A DNA stretch of 64,000 bases from Tomitella cavernea (GTDB taxonomy: Bacteria; Actinomycetota; Actinomycetes; Mycobacteriales; Mycobacteriaceae): the NCBI RefSeq assembly GCF_016599145.1, contig NZ_JAENKO010000001.1, forward strand, positions 186,001 to 250,000, written 5' to 3'. The notes under the pieces were generated by a model that made no database searches, was not told the DNA's origin, and saw only the letters and a list, made by a program, of their open reading frames with translations. Both the position numbers and the translations under genes were made by a program. How positions within the stretch are numbered: the stretch's first letter is position 1; every line of letters begins with the position of its first letter. This document shows positions 19,588 through 27,355 of this stretch, in pieces.

Positions 19588-21075
19588 CTAGAGGATGGTC
19601 CCCGGAGTATAGGCGGCCGCCGACGGGTTGGAATCGACCAATTCCTGCACGTGGGAGACCACCGCGGCGGTCTGCGCGTCGGCAGCACCGATGAACGCCG
19701 CCTTGTCCGCCAGCGCCGCTTCGAGCCCCTCCCGGTCCAGCGGCAGGCGCGGATCCGCCGCGAGCCGGGCGAGCAGATCCGGTTCGATCCCCTCCTCGCG
19801 CATCGCCAGGGCCACGGCCACCGCGTGCTCCTTGATGACCTCGTGGGCGGTCTCGCGCCCCACGCCCGCGCGCACCGCCGCCATGAGGATCTTCGTCGTG
19901 GCGAGGAACGGCAGGTACCGGTCGAGTTCCTTGGCGATCACCGCGGGGTAGGCGCCGAACTCGCCGAGTACCGTAAGGAAAGTCTCGAACAGCCCGTCGA
20001 TGGCGAAGAACGCGTCCGGAAGCGCTACCCGCCGCACGACGGAGCAGAACACGTCGCCCTCGTTCCACTGCGCGCCCGCGAGCTCCGACGCCATCGACGC
20101 GTAGCCCCGCAGCACCACCTGCAGGCCGTTGACACGCTCGCATGAGCGCGTGTTCATCTTGTGCGGCATCGCCGACGAACCGACCTGACCGGGCTGGAAC
20201 CCCTCGGTGACCAACTCGTTTCCGGCCATCAGCCGGATCGTGTGCGCCAGCGACGACGGCCCCGCCGCCACCTGGACGAGCGCGGAGAGCGCGTCGTGGT
20301 CGAGGGAGCGCGGGTACACCTGGCCGACGCTCGTGAATACGTGCGGGAAGCCGAGATGCCCGGCCACGCTCTGTTCGAGACGCACCAGCTTGTCCTCGTC
20401 GCCGCCGAGCAGGTCCAGCATGTCCTGCGCAGTGCCCATGGGGCCCTTGATTCCGCGCAACGGATAGCGGTCGATGAGCTCGCGCAGACGGGTCAACGCA
20501 AGCAGAAGTTCATCGGCCGCCGAGGCGAACCGTTTGCCCAGCGTGGTCGCCTGCGCCGCAACATTGTGGCTGCGGCCGGCCATCACCAGCGTCGAGTACT
20601 GCGCCGCCCGCTCGCCCAGGCGCGCGGCCACCGCGATACCGCGCCGGTAGACATGCTCAAGTGAGTCGCGCACCTGCAGCTGCTCCACGTTCTCGGTCAG
20701 ATCGCGGCTGGTCATACCCTTGTGGATGTGCTCGTGTCCGGCGAGAGCGTTGAACTCCTCGATGCGGGCCTTGACGTCGTGGCGGGTCACGCGTTCCCGC
20801 TCCGCGATCGACGCCAGGTCCACCTGCCCGACGGCCCGCTCGTAGTCGTCGAATGCATGCGCAGGAACCTCGATGCCCAGCTCGGCTTGCGCGCGCAGCA
20901 CCGCCAGCCAGAGCCGGCGCTCGGCGATGATCTTGCTTTCCGCCGACCACAGCCGGACCAGCTCGCCGCTCGCGTACCGCTGGGCGAGGACGTCGGCGAT
21001 CACCGGAGCGGCTGCGGTGGAAGGGGCTGCGGTGGAAGGGGGGTTTGCGTGCGTCGAATCGGCCACGCCGCCCAT
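19588..21075 (-). CDS. purB: Adenylosuccinate lyase (PurB)
   Basis: 495 aa. Cleaves SAICAR and adenylosuccinate, releasing fumarate. The superfamily signature GSSAMPHKMN is near residue 303; HKGMTSRDLTENVEQLQ and MAGRSHNVAAQATTLGKR are the other active-site blocks. Start ATG 21075 overlaps the TetR stop (TAATG). The N-terminus carries an [11 protein letters not shown] extension. First purine gene of a TetR-purB-purC-ptrB run. Confidence 0.96.
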   Translation of the reverse strand: MGGVADSTHANPPSTAAPSTAAAPVIADVLAQRYASGELVRLWSAESKIIAERRLWLAVLRAQAELGIEVPAHAFDDYERAVGQVDLASIAERERVTRHDVKARIEEFNALAGHEHIHKGMTSRDLTENVEQLQVRDSLEHVYRRGIAVAARLGERAAQYSTLVMAGRSHNVAAQATTLGKRFASAADELLLALTRLRELIDRYPLRGIKGPMGTAQDMLDLLGGDEDKLVRLEQSVAGHLGFPHVFTSVGQVYPRSLDHDALSALVQVAAGPSSLAHTIRLMAGNELVTEGFQPGQVGSSAMPHKMNTRSCERVNGLQVVLRGYASMASELAGAQWNEGDVFCSVVRRVALPDAFFAIDGLFETFLTVLGEFGAYPAVIAKELDRYLPFLATTKILMAAVRAGVGRETAHEVIKEHAVAVALAMREEGIEPDLLARLAADPRLPLDREGLEAALADKAAFIGAADAQTAAVVSHVQELVDSNPSAAAYTPGTIL

Positions 21076-21713
21076 TATGCTGGATCGGCGGCGGCGCCTC
21101 GCACCTCCCCGTCCGCGAGCGGCGGGGCGTAGACGTCGAGCACCGGGAGGAGTGCGTCGCGGGTAGTCGCGCGCAGGTCTGTCTCAGTATCCAGCAGCCC
21201 CGCCAGGATCGTGCCGTTGATGATCGCGGTGATGCCCGCCATCCCGGCAGGGTCCGCGCGGCGGCGGCACTTGCGGAGCACCTCGGCGAGCATCCACCCG
21301 TACGGACGCGCCAGGCCGCGTTGCAGCTCACGCAGGTCGGACACGCGTGCCGATCCGGTGAGACGCTCGTAGCGCGCGATGAGCATGTCACGCTCCACTC
21401 GCCCGCCCGGGGCGGCGTAGAGGTCGGCCAGCAGCTCCGCCGTGGCGCGTCCGCCCCGCCGCCGCACCGTGATGTGATCGACGAGGCCCTGCATGCGTTC
21501 GTGTTCGTGCAGCGAGCAGTGCTCGATGGCGCTGGCCACCAGGTCGTCGATCGATTTGAAGTAGTAGGTGGTGGCGGAAAGCGGCACGCCGGCCCGCTCG
21601 GCCACCGCCCGGTGCCGGATGGCGCTGATTCCGCCCTCGCGCAGCAGTTCCACTGCGGCGTCGACGAGGCATCGGCGCCGCAGCTCCCCCTTGCTCGTGG
21701 ATGCGGTCGGCAT
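21075..21713 (-). CDS. TetR-family regulator coupled to purB
   Basis: 212 aa. The N-terminal HTH is LVDAAVELLREGGISAIRHRAVAERAGVPLSATTYYFKSIDDLV, and the remaining helices would form the ligand domain. The stop TAA shares one base with the purB start, so expression is tied to purine synthesis. A TetR gene (Rv0775) precedes purB in M. tuberculosis as well. Ligand unknown. Confidence 0.9.
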   Translation of the reverse strand: MPTASTSKGELRRRCLVDAAVELLREGGISAIRHRAVAERAGVPLSATTYYFKSIDDLVASAIEHCSLHEHERMQGLVDHITVRRRGGRATAELLADLYAAPGGRVERDMLIARYERLTGSARVSDLRELQRGLARPYGWMLAEVLRKCRRRADPAGMAGITAIINGTILAGLLDTETDLRATTRDALLPVLDVYAPPLADGEVRGAAADPA

Positions 21714-21822
21714 GGCGCAATCGTGTCATAATCGGCGGCCGTCCATGCCCCGCTCCGCCCAAGCCGACGCCGTGCCCGGTGCCCCTCGACGGCGGCTTCC
21801 GCATGCTTGCCCGGCGGCGCTC

Positions 21823-23046
21823 TCAGCCGCGACCGGGCAGGTGGCTGCCCATCCTGTCCAGCGCTTCCGCGATCTCGTCCTCGGCCCCGGCGAAGCTCAT
21901 GCGCACGGTGCGGCCGCCGCGCCGGGTGTCGAAGTCCACACCCGGTGTGACGGCCACGCCCGTGTCGCGCAGCAGACCGGTGCACCACTGCAACGAATCG
22001 CCGGTCAGATGCCCGATGTCGGCGTAGACGTAGAAGGCGCCGTCCGCGGGCGCCAGATCGTCGATGCCGATCGCCGGCAGGCCCTCCAGCATCAGTGTCC
22101 TGTTGCGGGCGTACCGGCGCACGTGGGCGTCGAGTTCGGCGCGTGACTCCGGCGAGAACGCGGCGACGCCCGCGACCTGGGAGAGGGCCGGCGCACAGAT
22201 GTTCATGTTGCCGGTGAGTCTGTCGACTGCGCGCCGCAGCCCCCGCGGCACGAGCATCCAGCCCAGGCGCCACCCCGTCATCGAGAAGTATTTGGACACC
22301 GATCCCATGACGACGGCCTCGCGGGAGGTCTCCCAAGCGCTGCTGGTGACCGGCGCGCCGGCGCCGGCGTTGTCATTCCCCGCGCCGTCCGCGACCGATC
22401 CGGAGGAGAATTCGATGCCGTGGTAGATCTCGTCGGAGATGAGCAGAGTGCCGTGCTCCTCGCACCAGCGCGCCAGTGCGGAAAGGCCGGCGGGGTCGAT
22501 CACGGTGCCCGTGGGGTTGGCGGGGCTCGCGACGATGAGCCCCGCGGGCGCCGCCCCCGTCCGGCGCGTGTGCTCCTCGAGCATCTCCACGGTGGGCTGG
22601 AACCGCGTGTCCGCCCCGCAGTCGATCTCCACCACGTGGCAGCCGAGGGCGACCAGCGTGTTGCGGTAGGCGGGGTATCCGGGCCGGGCCATCACCACCG
22701 TGTCGCCGGCGTCGAACGCCGCGAGGAAGATCAGCGTGAATCCGCCCGAGGACCCGGTGGTGACGATGACATCGTCGGCGTCCACGGCCACGCCGGAACG
22801 CTCATGATGGTACCGGGCTATCGCCTCGCGCAGCTCGGGGATGCCGAGCGCCTCGGTGTATCCGAGCAGGTGCGAGCCCAGCGCCTGCCGCGCCGCCGCG
22901 AGCACCGGCGCGGGCGCGGGTGTGGACGGCTGTCCCGCGGCCAGGCTCACAAGGTCCCCGTGCGTGCGGGACCGTTGCCCTGCCGCCTTGAGCACGTCCA
23001 TGACGTGGAATGGCTCGATGCCTGATCGCCGCGACTGTGTGACCAC
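21823..23046 (-). CDS. Class I/II PLP-dependent aminotransferase
   Basis: 407 aa. The PLP lysine lies near residue 250 in SVSKYFSMTGWRLGW. Other fold-type I blocks are LGYTEALGIPELREAIARYH, TTGSSGGFTLIFLAAFD, ASPANPTG and the phosphate-binding C-terminal RMSFAG. The substrate (aspartate, aromatic or branched amino acid) cannot be fixed. An Ala/Gly/Asn-rich insertion (GSVADGAGNDNAGAGAP) follows the DEIYHGIEF block. Start GTG 23046 is supported by a leaderless promoter arrangement. Confidence 0.9.
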   Translation of the reverse strand: MVTQSRRSGIEPFHVMDVLKAAGQRSRTHGDLVSLAAGQPSTPAPAPVLAAARQALGSHLLGYTEALGIPELREAIARYHHERSGVAVDADDVIVTTGSSGGFTLIFLAAFDAGDTVVMARPGYPAYRNTLVALGCHVVEIDCGADTRFQPTVEMLEEHTRRTGAAPAGLIVASPANPTGTVIDPAGLSALARWCEEHGTLLISDEIYHGIEFSSGSVADGAGNDNAGAGAPVTSSAWETSREAVVMGSVSKYFSMTGWRLGWMLVPRGLRRAVDRLTGNMNICAPALSQVAGVAAFSPESRAELDAHVRRYARNRTLMLEGLPAIGIDDLAPADGAFYVYADIGHLTGDSLQWCTGLLRDTGVAVTPGVDFDTRRGGRTVRMSFAGAEDEIAEALDRMGSHLPGRG

Positions 23047-23052
23047 GACACG

Positions 23053-23058
23053 ACACTA
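23053..23058 (-). promoter_or_regulatory. -10 element, leaderless start of the aminotransferase
   Basis: TAGTGT on the minus strand ends 6 nt before GTG 23046, with no ribosome site, as expected for a leaderless mRNA. Confidence 0.5.
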
Positions 23059-23105
23059 GCGTGCGCCATCTGGCATCCTGCCCGACCGCCCCGCCGCCCG
23101 GCCTT

Positions 23106-24377
23106 TCAGATGCTGATGCGCCCCTGCTCCGCGGCGACGCCGATATCCGTGCGATGGTGCGCACCAGGGAGGCCTATCTGCGCCAGACGCGCGTAGGCCG
23201 CCGCCCGCGCTCCCGCAAGGTCCTTGCCGGTGCCGGTGACGTTGAGGATGCGGCCGCCCGCCGAGACCAGCCGACCGTCCTCGGTCCGCGCGGTGCCCGC
23301 GTGCAGCACGGCCGTCCCGTCCGGCCCTTCGGTGAGTCCGAGCCCGGTGATGGCGTCGCCGATGCGCGGGGTGCCCGGGTAGTTCTGCGCGGCGAGCACC
23401 ACCGTGACCGCGGCGCCCTCACGCCATTCCAGCGGCGGCAGGGCGTCCAGCGTTCCGTCGGCCGTCGCCGCGAGCACCGCACCCAGCGGCGTGCGCAGCA
23501 GCGGCAGGATCGCCTGCGTCTCCGGGTCGCCGAACCGGCAGTTGAACTCCACCACCGCGGGCCCCTCGGAGTCGATCGCGAGCCCCGCGTACAGCAGTCC
23601 GGTGTAGGGGCAGCCGCGGTCGGCCATCTCCGCGGCCACGGGGACCACGACCTCGTCGACGATCCGATCGGTCATCTCCTGCGGCAGCCATGGCAGCGGC
23701 GCGTAGGCGCCCATGCCGCCGGTGTTGGGGCCGGCGTCGCCGTCGCCCGCGCGCTTGTGGTCCTGCGCGGGAAGCAGCGGTACCACCGCGCGGCCGTGCA
23801 CCAGGCAGAACAGCGAGACCTCGGGCCCCGACAGGAAGGACTCCAGCAGCACCGGGTGCCCGCTGTCGAGCACGGCGGCGGCGTGCGCGCGGGCCTGCTC
23901 GCGGTCGGCGGTGACGACGACGCCCTTGCCGGCTGCCAGGCCGTCGTCCTTGACCACCCAGGTGGGGCCGAAGCGGCCGAGAGCGGCGTCCAGATCGCCC
24001 GGGTTGTCCACGGATTCGGCGCGCGCGGTGCGCACCCCGGCCGCCGCCATGACCTCCTTGGCGAACGCCTTGGACCCCTCGATCCGAGCGGCGGCGGCCG
24101 ACGGCCCGAAGCAGGCGATCCCCGCCTCCCGCACGGCGTCCGCGACGCCGAGCACCAGCGGCACCTCGGGGCCGATGACGACCAGGTCCGCGACGGTGTC
24201 CCGCGCAAGCGCCACGACGGCGTCCCCCGACGCCGCGTCCACCGGCACCACCTGCGCCCGGGCGGCGATGCCGGCATTGCCGGGGGCGCAGACCACGGCC
24301 TCGACGGCGGGGTCGTCGGCGAGCGCCGACACGAGGGCATGTTCACGGGCTCCGGAGCCGATCACGAGTACGCGCAC
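23106..24377 (-). CDS. purD: Phosphoribosylamine-glycine ligase (PurD)
   Basis: 423 aa ATP-grasp enzyme making GAR from phosphoribosylamine and glycine. N-terminal [15 protein letters not shown], the family signature [14 protein letters not shown], and LAAGKGVVV and [13 protein letters not shown] are present. Start GTG 24377 chosen because the conserved protein begins there and TATTCT lies 6 nt upstream. Divergent from the HIT gene (88 bp between starts) and 59 bp upstream of the aminotransferase. Confidence 0.96.
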   Translation of the reverse strand: MRVLVIGSGAREHALVSALADDPAVEAVVCAPGNAGIAARAQVVPVDAASGDAVVALARDTVADLVVIGPEVPLVLGVADAVREAGIACFGPSAAAARIEGSKAFAKEVMAAAGVRTARAESVDNPGDLDAALGRFGPTWVVKDDGLAAGKGVVVTADREQARAHAAAVLDSGHPVLLESFLSGPEVSLFCLVHGRAVVPLLPAQDHKRAGDGDAGPNTGGMGAYAPLPWLPQEMTDRIVDEVVVPVAAEMADRGCPYTGLLYAGLAIDSEGPAVVEFNCRFGDPETQAILPLLRTPLGAVLAATADGTLDALPPLEWREGAAVTVVLAAQNYPGTPRIGDAITGLGLTEGPDGTAVLHAGTARTEDGRLVSAGGRILNVTGTGKDLAGARAAAYARLAQIGLPGAHHRTDIGVAAEQGRISI

Positions 24378-24383
24378 TCGGAC

Positions 24384-24389
24384 AGAATA
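24384..24389 (-). promoter_or_regulatory. -10 element, leaderless start of purD
   Basis: TATTCT on the minus strand is followed by 6 nt and GTG 24377. No Shine-Dalgarno sequence, so transcription and translation probably begin at the same base. Confidence 0.55.
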
Positions 24390-24465
24390 CGTGGGCCGAA
24401 GCCGGCCCACCCACCGGCGGCGGGTGCGGTGGCGGGAGGGACCGTAGTCGGCGATGCTCATACCC

Positions 24466-24894
24466 ATGGCAACCGTATTCAGCAAGATCATCGCCGGCGA
24501 GATCCCTGGCCGATTCGTATGGTCGGACGACCGCGTGGTCGCCTTCCTCACCATCGCCCCGGTCGCGCCGGGCCATACGCTCATCGTGCCGCGCGACGAG
24601 GTCGACAACTGGCAGGACGTCGACCCCACGCTGTTCGCCCACTGCTCCACCGTGGCCCAGCACATCGGCAAGGCCGTGTGCAGCGCATTCGACGCCCCGC
24701 GCGCGGGTATGCTCATCGCCGGATTCGAGGTGCCGCACCTGCACCTGCACGTCTTCCCGGCGGCCGACATGTCGGGATTCGACCTGTCGCTGGCCGACGC
24801 GCAGACCCCGCCCGAGCAGATGGACGACGCTGCGGAGCGGATCCGGGCGGAGCTCAAGGCCCACGGTCACGGCGCGCACGTCGCGGACGCCTGA
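24466..24894 (+). CDS. HIT-family nucleotide-binding protein
   Basis: 142 aa from ATG 24466, chosen because the conserved opening ([19 protein letters not shown]) starts there; ATG 24454 would add four residues. The histidine triad HLHLHVFP is near residue 90-95. HIT proteins of this branch hydrolyse purine nucleoside phosphoramidates or related nucleotide conjugates. It resembles Rv1262c. Cytosolic. Confidence 0.9.
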   Translation: MATVFSKIIAGEIPGRFVWSDDRVVAFLTIAPVAPGHTLIVPRDEVDNWQDVDPTLFAHCSTVAQHIGKAVCSAFDAPRAGMLIAGFEVPHLHLHVFPAADMSGFDLSLADAQTPPEQMDDAAERIRAELKAHGHGAHVADA

Positions 24895-24971
24895 CGCCGC
24901 CCGGCCGCCGCCTCTCGCCGTCCCGTCACGGCCGCCCGCGCCGCCGGGGCGTGGCGCGCATCCGACTCGGT

Positions 24972-24977
24972 TAATGT
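24972..24977 (+). promoter_or_regulatory. -10 element, leaderless start
   Basis: TAATGT followed by exactly 6 nt and ATG 24984, with no ribosome-binding site. Confidence 0.6.
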
Positions 24978-24983
24978 TTCCGC

Positions 24984-25703
24984 ATGGGATTCGTGGACCT
25001 GATCACTCTTCCGGCGAAGGTCGCCGTGGCGGCGACGCAGGCGACCCTCGGCATGGGTCAGCTCGTGGCGCCCGACGGCCCGCTGCGCCGCCCCGGCGGC
25101 TATGCGGACCAGTTCTCGGCCGTGGTGGGGCCCGGCGGGCTTGCCGAGCAGATCAACAAGCTGCTCACGGATCCGAACGGCCCCATCGCGCTGCTGCAGC
25201 GCCTGGCAGAGGTCACCGCGAACGACCGCCCACTCGGTCAGGCGATGGCGCCGGGCGGCGCGCTCGACCGGATCCTGTCCGAGGAGGGGCCGGTGCAGCG
25301 GCTCGCCCGGCCCGGCAGTCCCGTCGACCGCTTCCTGCGTGAAGGCGGCGGGCTGGATCATCTCGTCGCAGCAGACGGCCCCATCGACCGCCTGCTCTCC
25401 GACGGCGGCGCGCTCGACCGCATCACCGCGGAGGGCGGCGTGCTCGACCGCATCCTCGGCGCGGACGGACTGGCCGAGCGTCTGCTGGCGGAGGAGGGTT
25501 TCGTGGAGAAGCTCACCGCCGAGGGCGGCACCCTCGACCAGCTCGTCGACCTGGGCGACACCATCGACCGGCTGCACGACGCCGTCATCACTCTCAACGC
25601 GGCCGTCGAGCCGCTGACCGAACTCGTCAACAGGATTCCGGGCGGGCGCCGGCGGCGGTCCGGGCGCGACGTCTACACCGAGATCGAGCACGACCCCCAC
25701 TGA
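24984..25703 (+). CDS. Decapeptide-repeat protein of unknown function
   Basis: 239 aa. After an N-terminal segment (MGFVDLITLPAKVAVAATQATLGMG) that could be amphipathic or membrane-associated, residues about 93-202 consist of roughly eleven 10-residue units with consensus hLDRLLAEGG, for example PIDRLLSDGG, ALDRITAEGG, VLDRILGADG. The repeat should give regularly spaced amphipathic helices. The tail is basic (GGRRRRSG). I recall similar proteins in Mycobacteriales annotated only as hypothetical. Envelope- or membrane-associated scaffold is a guess. Confidence 0.75.
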   Translation: MGFVDLITLPAKVAVAATQATLGMGQLVAPDGPLRRPGGYADQFSAVVGPGGLAEQINKLLTDPNGPIALLQRLAEVTANDRPLGQAMAPGGALDRILSEEGPVQRLARPGSPVDRFLREGGGLDHLVAADGPIDRLLSDGGALDRITAEGGVLDRILGADGLAERLLAEEGFVEKLTAEGGTLDQLVDLGDTIDRLHDAVITLNAAVEPLTELVNRIPGGRRRRSGRDVYTEIEHDPH

Positions 25704-25776
25704 TCGGCGTACGGGCCCGTGCCTGCGGGCCACCCCCCGACGGGCGGCACTGAGATGCACATCACACGTTGGGCGG

Positions 25777-25800
25777 GCCCATACTTGTTAAAGTATGGGC
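25777..25800. terminator. Perfect 10-bp hairpin upstream of bfd
   Basis: Arms gcccatactt and aagtatgggc with a 4-nt loop (gtta). It could terminate the decapeptide-repeat gene 73 bp upstream; its right arm also overlaps the IdeR-like box, so a regulatory role is possible. Confidence 0.55.
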
Positions 25801-25812
25801 AGGCTAACCTGA
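25794..25812 (+). promoter_or_regulatory. IdeR/DtxR-like iron box with embedded -10
   Basis: Nineteen bases (TATGGGCAGGCTAACCTGA) match 14 of 19 positions of the IdeR consensus TTAGGTTAGGCTAACCTAA as I recall it. TAACCT inside it fits a -10 hexamer, so iron-loaded IdeR would cover the promoter of the bacterioferritin-associated ferredoxin. Confidence 0.7.
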
Positions 25813-25884
25813 TTCTGTCAGTCACAGCCCTCGGCCGCCGACCCCGCGTCGGCAGCCTTCACCCGCCGACCGTGGAGGATTCCG

Positions 25885-26082
25885 ATGTATGTGTGCATGT
25901 GCCACGCCTTCACGGACGAGGACATCCGGGCGCAGATCGCGTACGGCCACACCTCCGTCAACAAGATCGGCCGCAGCTGCGGCGCCGGCCGCGACTGCGG
26001 CGCCTGCGTGAAGAAGATCCAGGCGATTCTGCGGTCCAAGCCCGCCGAGGGTGGAACGATGGAACTGAAAATCGCGGGCTGA
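25885..26082 (+). CDS. bfd: Bacterioferritin-associated ferredoxin (Bfd)
   Basis: 65 aa, the usual size. Cys4, Cys6, Cys38 and Cys41 fit the CxC...CxxC ligand set of the BFD-like [2Fe-2S] domain; Cys32 is extra. Bfd docks on bacterioferritin and reduces its mineral core to release Fe2+. GTGGAGG lies about 7 nt before ATG 25885. The iron box upstream suggests induction on iron limitation, when stored iron must be mobilised. bfrA follows 132 bp later on the same strand. Confidence 0.93.
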   Translation: MYVCMCHAFTDEDIRAQIAYGHTSVNKIGRSCGAGRDCGACVKKIQAILRSKPAEGGTMELKIAG

Positions 26083-26125
26083 CGGGCCGGCCCCACGCAA
26101 ACGCACCTCCGCGCCCCGAACTCTT

Positions 26126-26143
26126 GTACTGTTCCAGTACTGG
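26126..26143. promoter_or_regulatory. Inverted repeats in the bfd-bfrA spacer
   Basis: GTACTG-TTC-CAGTAC (26126-26140) overlaps the 10-bp palindrome CCAGTACTGG (26134-26143). Located between bfd and bfrA, it may be an operator for separate bfrA control. No consensus site was recognised. Confidence 0.35.
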
Positions 26144-26214
26144 ACTCGGTGTCGCGGGCAGCTTTGCCTCGCTGTCGGCGACACGTGTCATCCCACCCCG
26201 ACGAGGAGGACACG

Positions 26215-26685
26215 ATGCAGGGCGACAAGCAGGTCATCGACTTTCTGAACGAGCAGCTCACCGCGGAGCTCACCGCCATCAACCAGTACTTCCTGCACTC
26301 CAAGATGCAGGAGGACCGGGGCTGGGCACGCCTGGCCTCGCACACACGGGCCGAGTCGATCGACGAGATGAAGCACGCGGAGATCCTCACCGACCGGATC
26401 CTGTTCCTCGACGGCCTGCCCAATTACCAGCGGCTGGGCGTGATCGCCATCGGCCAGACGGTGACCGAGATGTTCGAGGCGGACAAGCAGATCGAGGTGG
26501 CCGCTGTGGACCGCCTCCAGCGCGGCATCGAGTACATGCGCTCGGTGGGCGACGTCACGTCCGCGCGGCTCTTCGAAGCGATCCTCGAGGACGAGGAAGA
26601 GCACATCGACTACCTCGACCGGCAGCTCGACCTCATCAATCAGCTCGGCGAGCCGCTCTACCTGTCCACCCACGTCGAGTCCTGA
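26215..26685 (+). CDS. bfrA: Bacterioferritin (BfrA)
   Basis: 156 aa heme-containing ferritin. CGAGGAGG precedes ATG 26215. Met52 (ESIDEMKHAE) is the inter-subunit heme ligand. Ferroxidase residues Glu18, Glu51, His54 and the later EDEEEHIDYL block are present. The opening MQGDKQVIDFLNEQLTAELTAINQYF is very close to M. tuberculosis BfrA (Rv1876). Stores iron in 24-mers and works with the adjacent Bfd. Confidence 0.96.
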   Translation: MQGDKQVIDFLNEQLTAELTAINQYFLHSKMQEDRGWARLASHTRAESIDEMKHAEILTDRILFLDGLPNYQRLGVIAIGQTVTEMFEADKQIEVAAVDRLQRGIEYMRSVGDVTSARLFEAILEDEEEHIDYLDRQLDLINQLGEPLYLSTHVES

Positions 26686-26720
26686 CCGCCCCCTCCTCGA
26701 GAGGCACCACCCGAACACCG

Positions 26721-26760
26721 CGAAACGCCGGGTCGGCAATCATGCCGGCCCGGCGTTTCG
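26721..26760. terminator. Hairpin terminator between bfrA and tRNA-Thr
   Basis: Arms cgaaacgccggg (26721-26732) and cccggcgtttcg (26749-26760) with inner pairing cggc/gccg around aatcat. Serves both convergent units. Confidence 0.8.
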
Positions 26761-26764
26761 GCGG

Positions 26765-26837
26765 AGCTGGAGACGAGACTTGAACTCGCAACCGCCCGAT
26801 TACAAGTCGGGTGCGCTACCAATTGCGCCACTCCAGC
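26765..26837 (-). tRNA. tRNA-Thr (anticodon TGT)
   Basis: 73 nt. Acceptor arms GCTGGAG and CTCCAGC pair perfectly. D-loop TGGCGCAATTGGTAGCGCA, anticodon stem CCGACTTGTAATCGG with TGT in the loop, and T-arm GGTTGCGAGTTCAAGTCTC are all present. The 3' CCA is not encoded. Confidence 0.95.
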
Positions 26838-26955
26838 ACGGGCCCGGTTCCCCGGGCCGCATCACATCGTAGCCGCCGGGCCGCCGGGCGTGGAATCGCC
26901 GTCGGAAGTCTGCGGATCGCCGCCGGGAAGGAGTGTGCGCGGCCCCCGGACCCAC

Positions 26956-26961
26956 TACGGT
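26956..26961 (+). promoter_or_regulatory. -10 element, leaderless start
   Basis: TACGGT followed by 7 nt and ATG 26969; no ribosome-binding site. Confidence 0.5.
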
Positions 26962-26968
26962 TGACCGT

Positions 26969-27355
26969 ATGAGCACAACCGCCTACGCCACAGCCCTCGC
27001 CTGGCAGGAAGCCCTCACTTCCGGGGACATCGACACGCTTCTGGAGCTCTCCGGCGACGGCATCGAGATCGCCGGCGACCACGGCGGCGGACAGGGCCTC
27101 GCCGTGCTCAACGCGTGGGCTTCCGAATCCCGCACGACCATGACCCCGCAGCGCGTGTACGAGCGCGGTGATCTGGTGGTGACCGAGAGCGTCGCCAGCG
27201 GCTCGGCGACGCCGGGCCAGGCCACCGACTCCCGCAGCGTCGCCGTGGTCTTCCAGATCTCCGGCGACCAGGTCGGATCGGTGTTCGTACACCCCGACCT
27301 CGCCAGCGCCTTCGCCGCGACAGGACTCGGGGACGGGGACTTTGTCGAAGACTGA
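26969..27355 (+). CDS. NTF2/SnoaL-like small protein
   Basis: 128 aa from ATG 26969. The pattern ALAWQEALTSGDIDTLLELSGDGIEIAGDHGGGQGLAVLNAWA, ending in strands, fits the NTF2-like/SnoaL cone fold used by small isomerases and ligand-binding proteins. No signal peptide. Overlaps the downstream transporter start by 14 nt, suggesting coupling. Function unknown. Confidence 0.75.
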   Translation: MSTTAYATALAWQEALTSGDIDTLLELSGDGIEIAGDHGGGQGLAVLNAWASESRTTMTPQRVYERGDLVVTESVASGSATPGQATDSRSVAVVFQISGDQVGSVFVHPDLASAFAATGLGDGDFVED

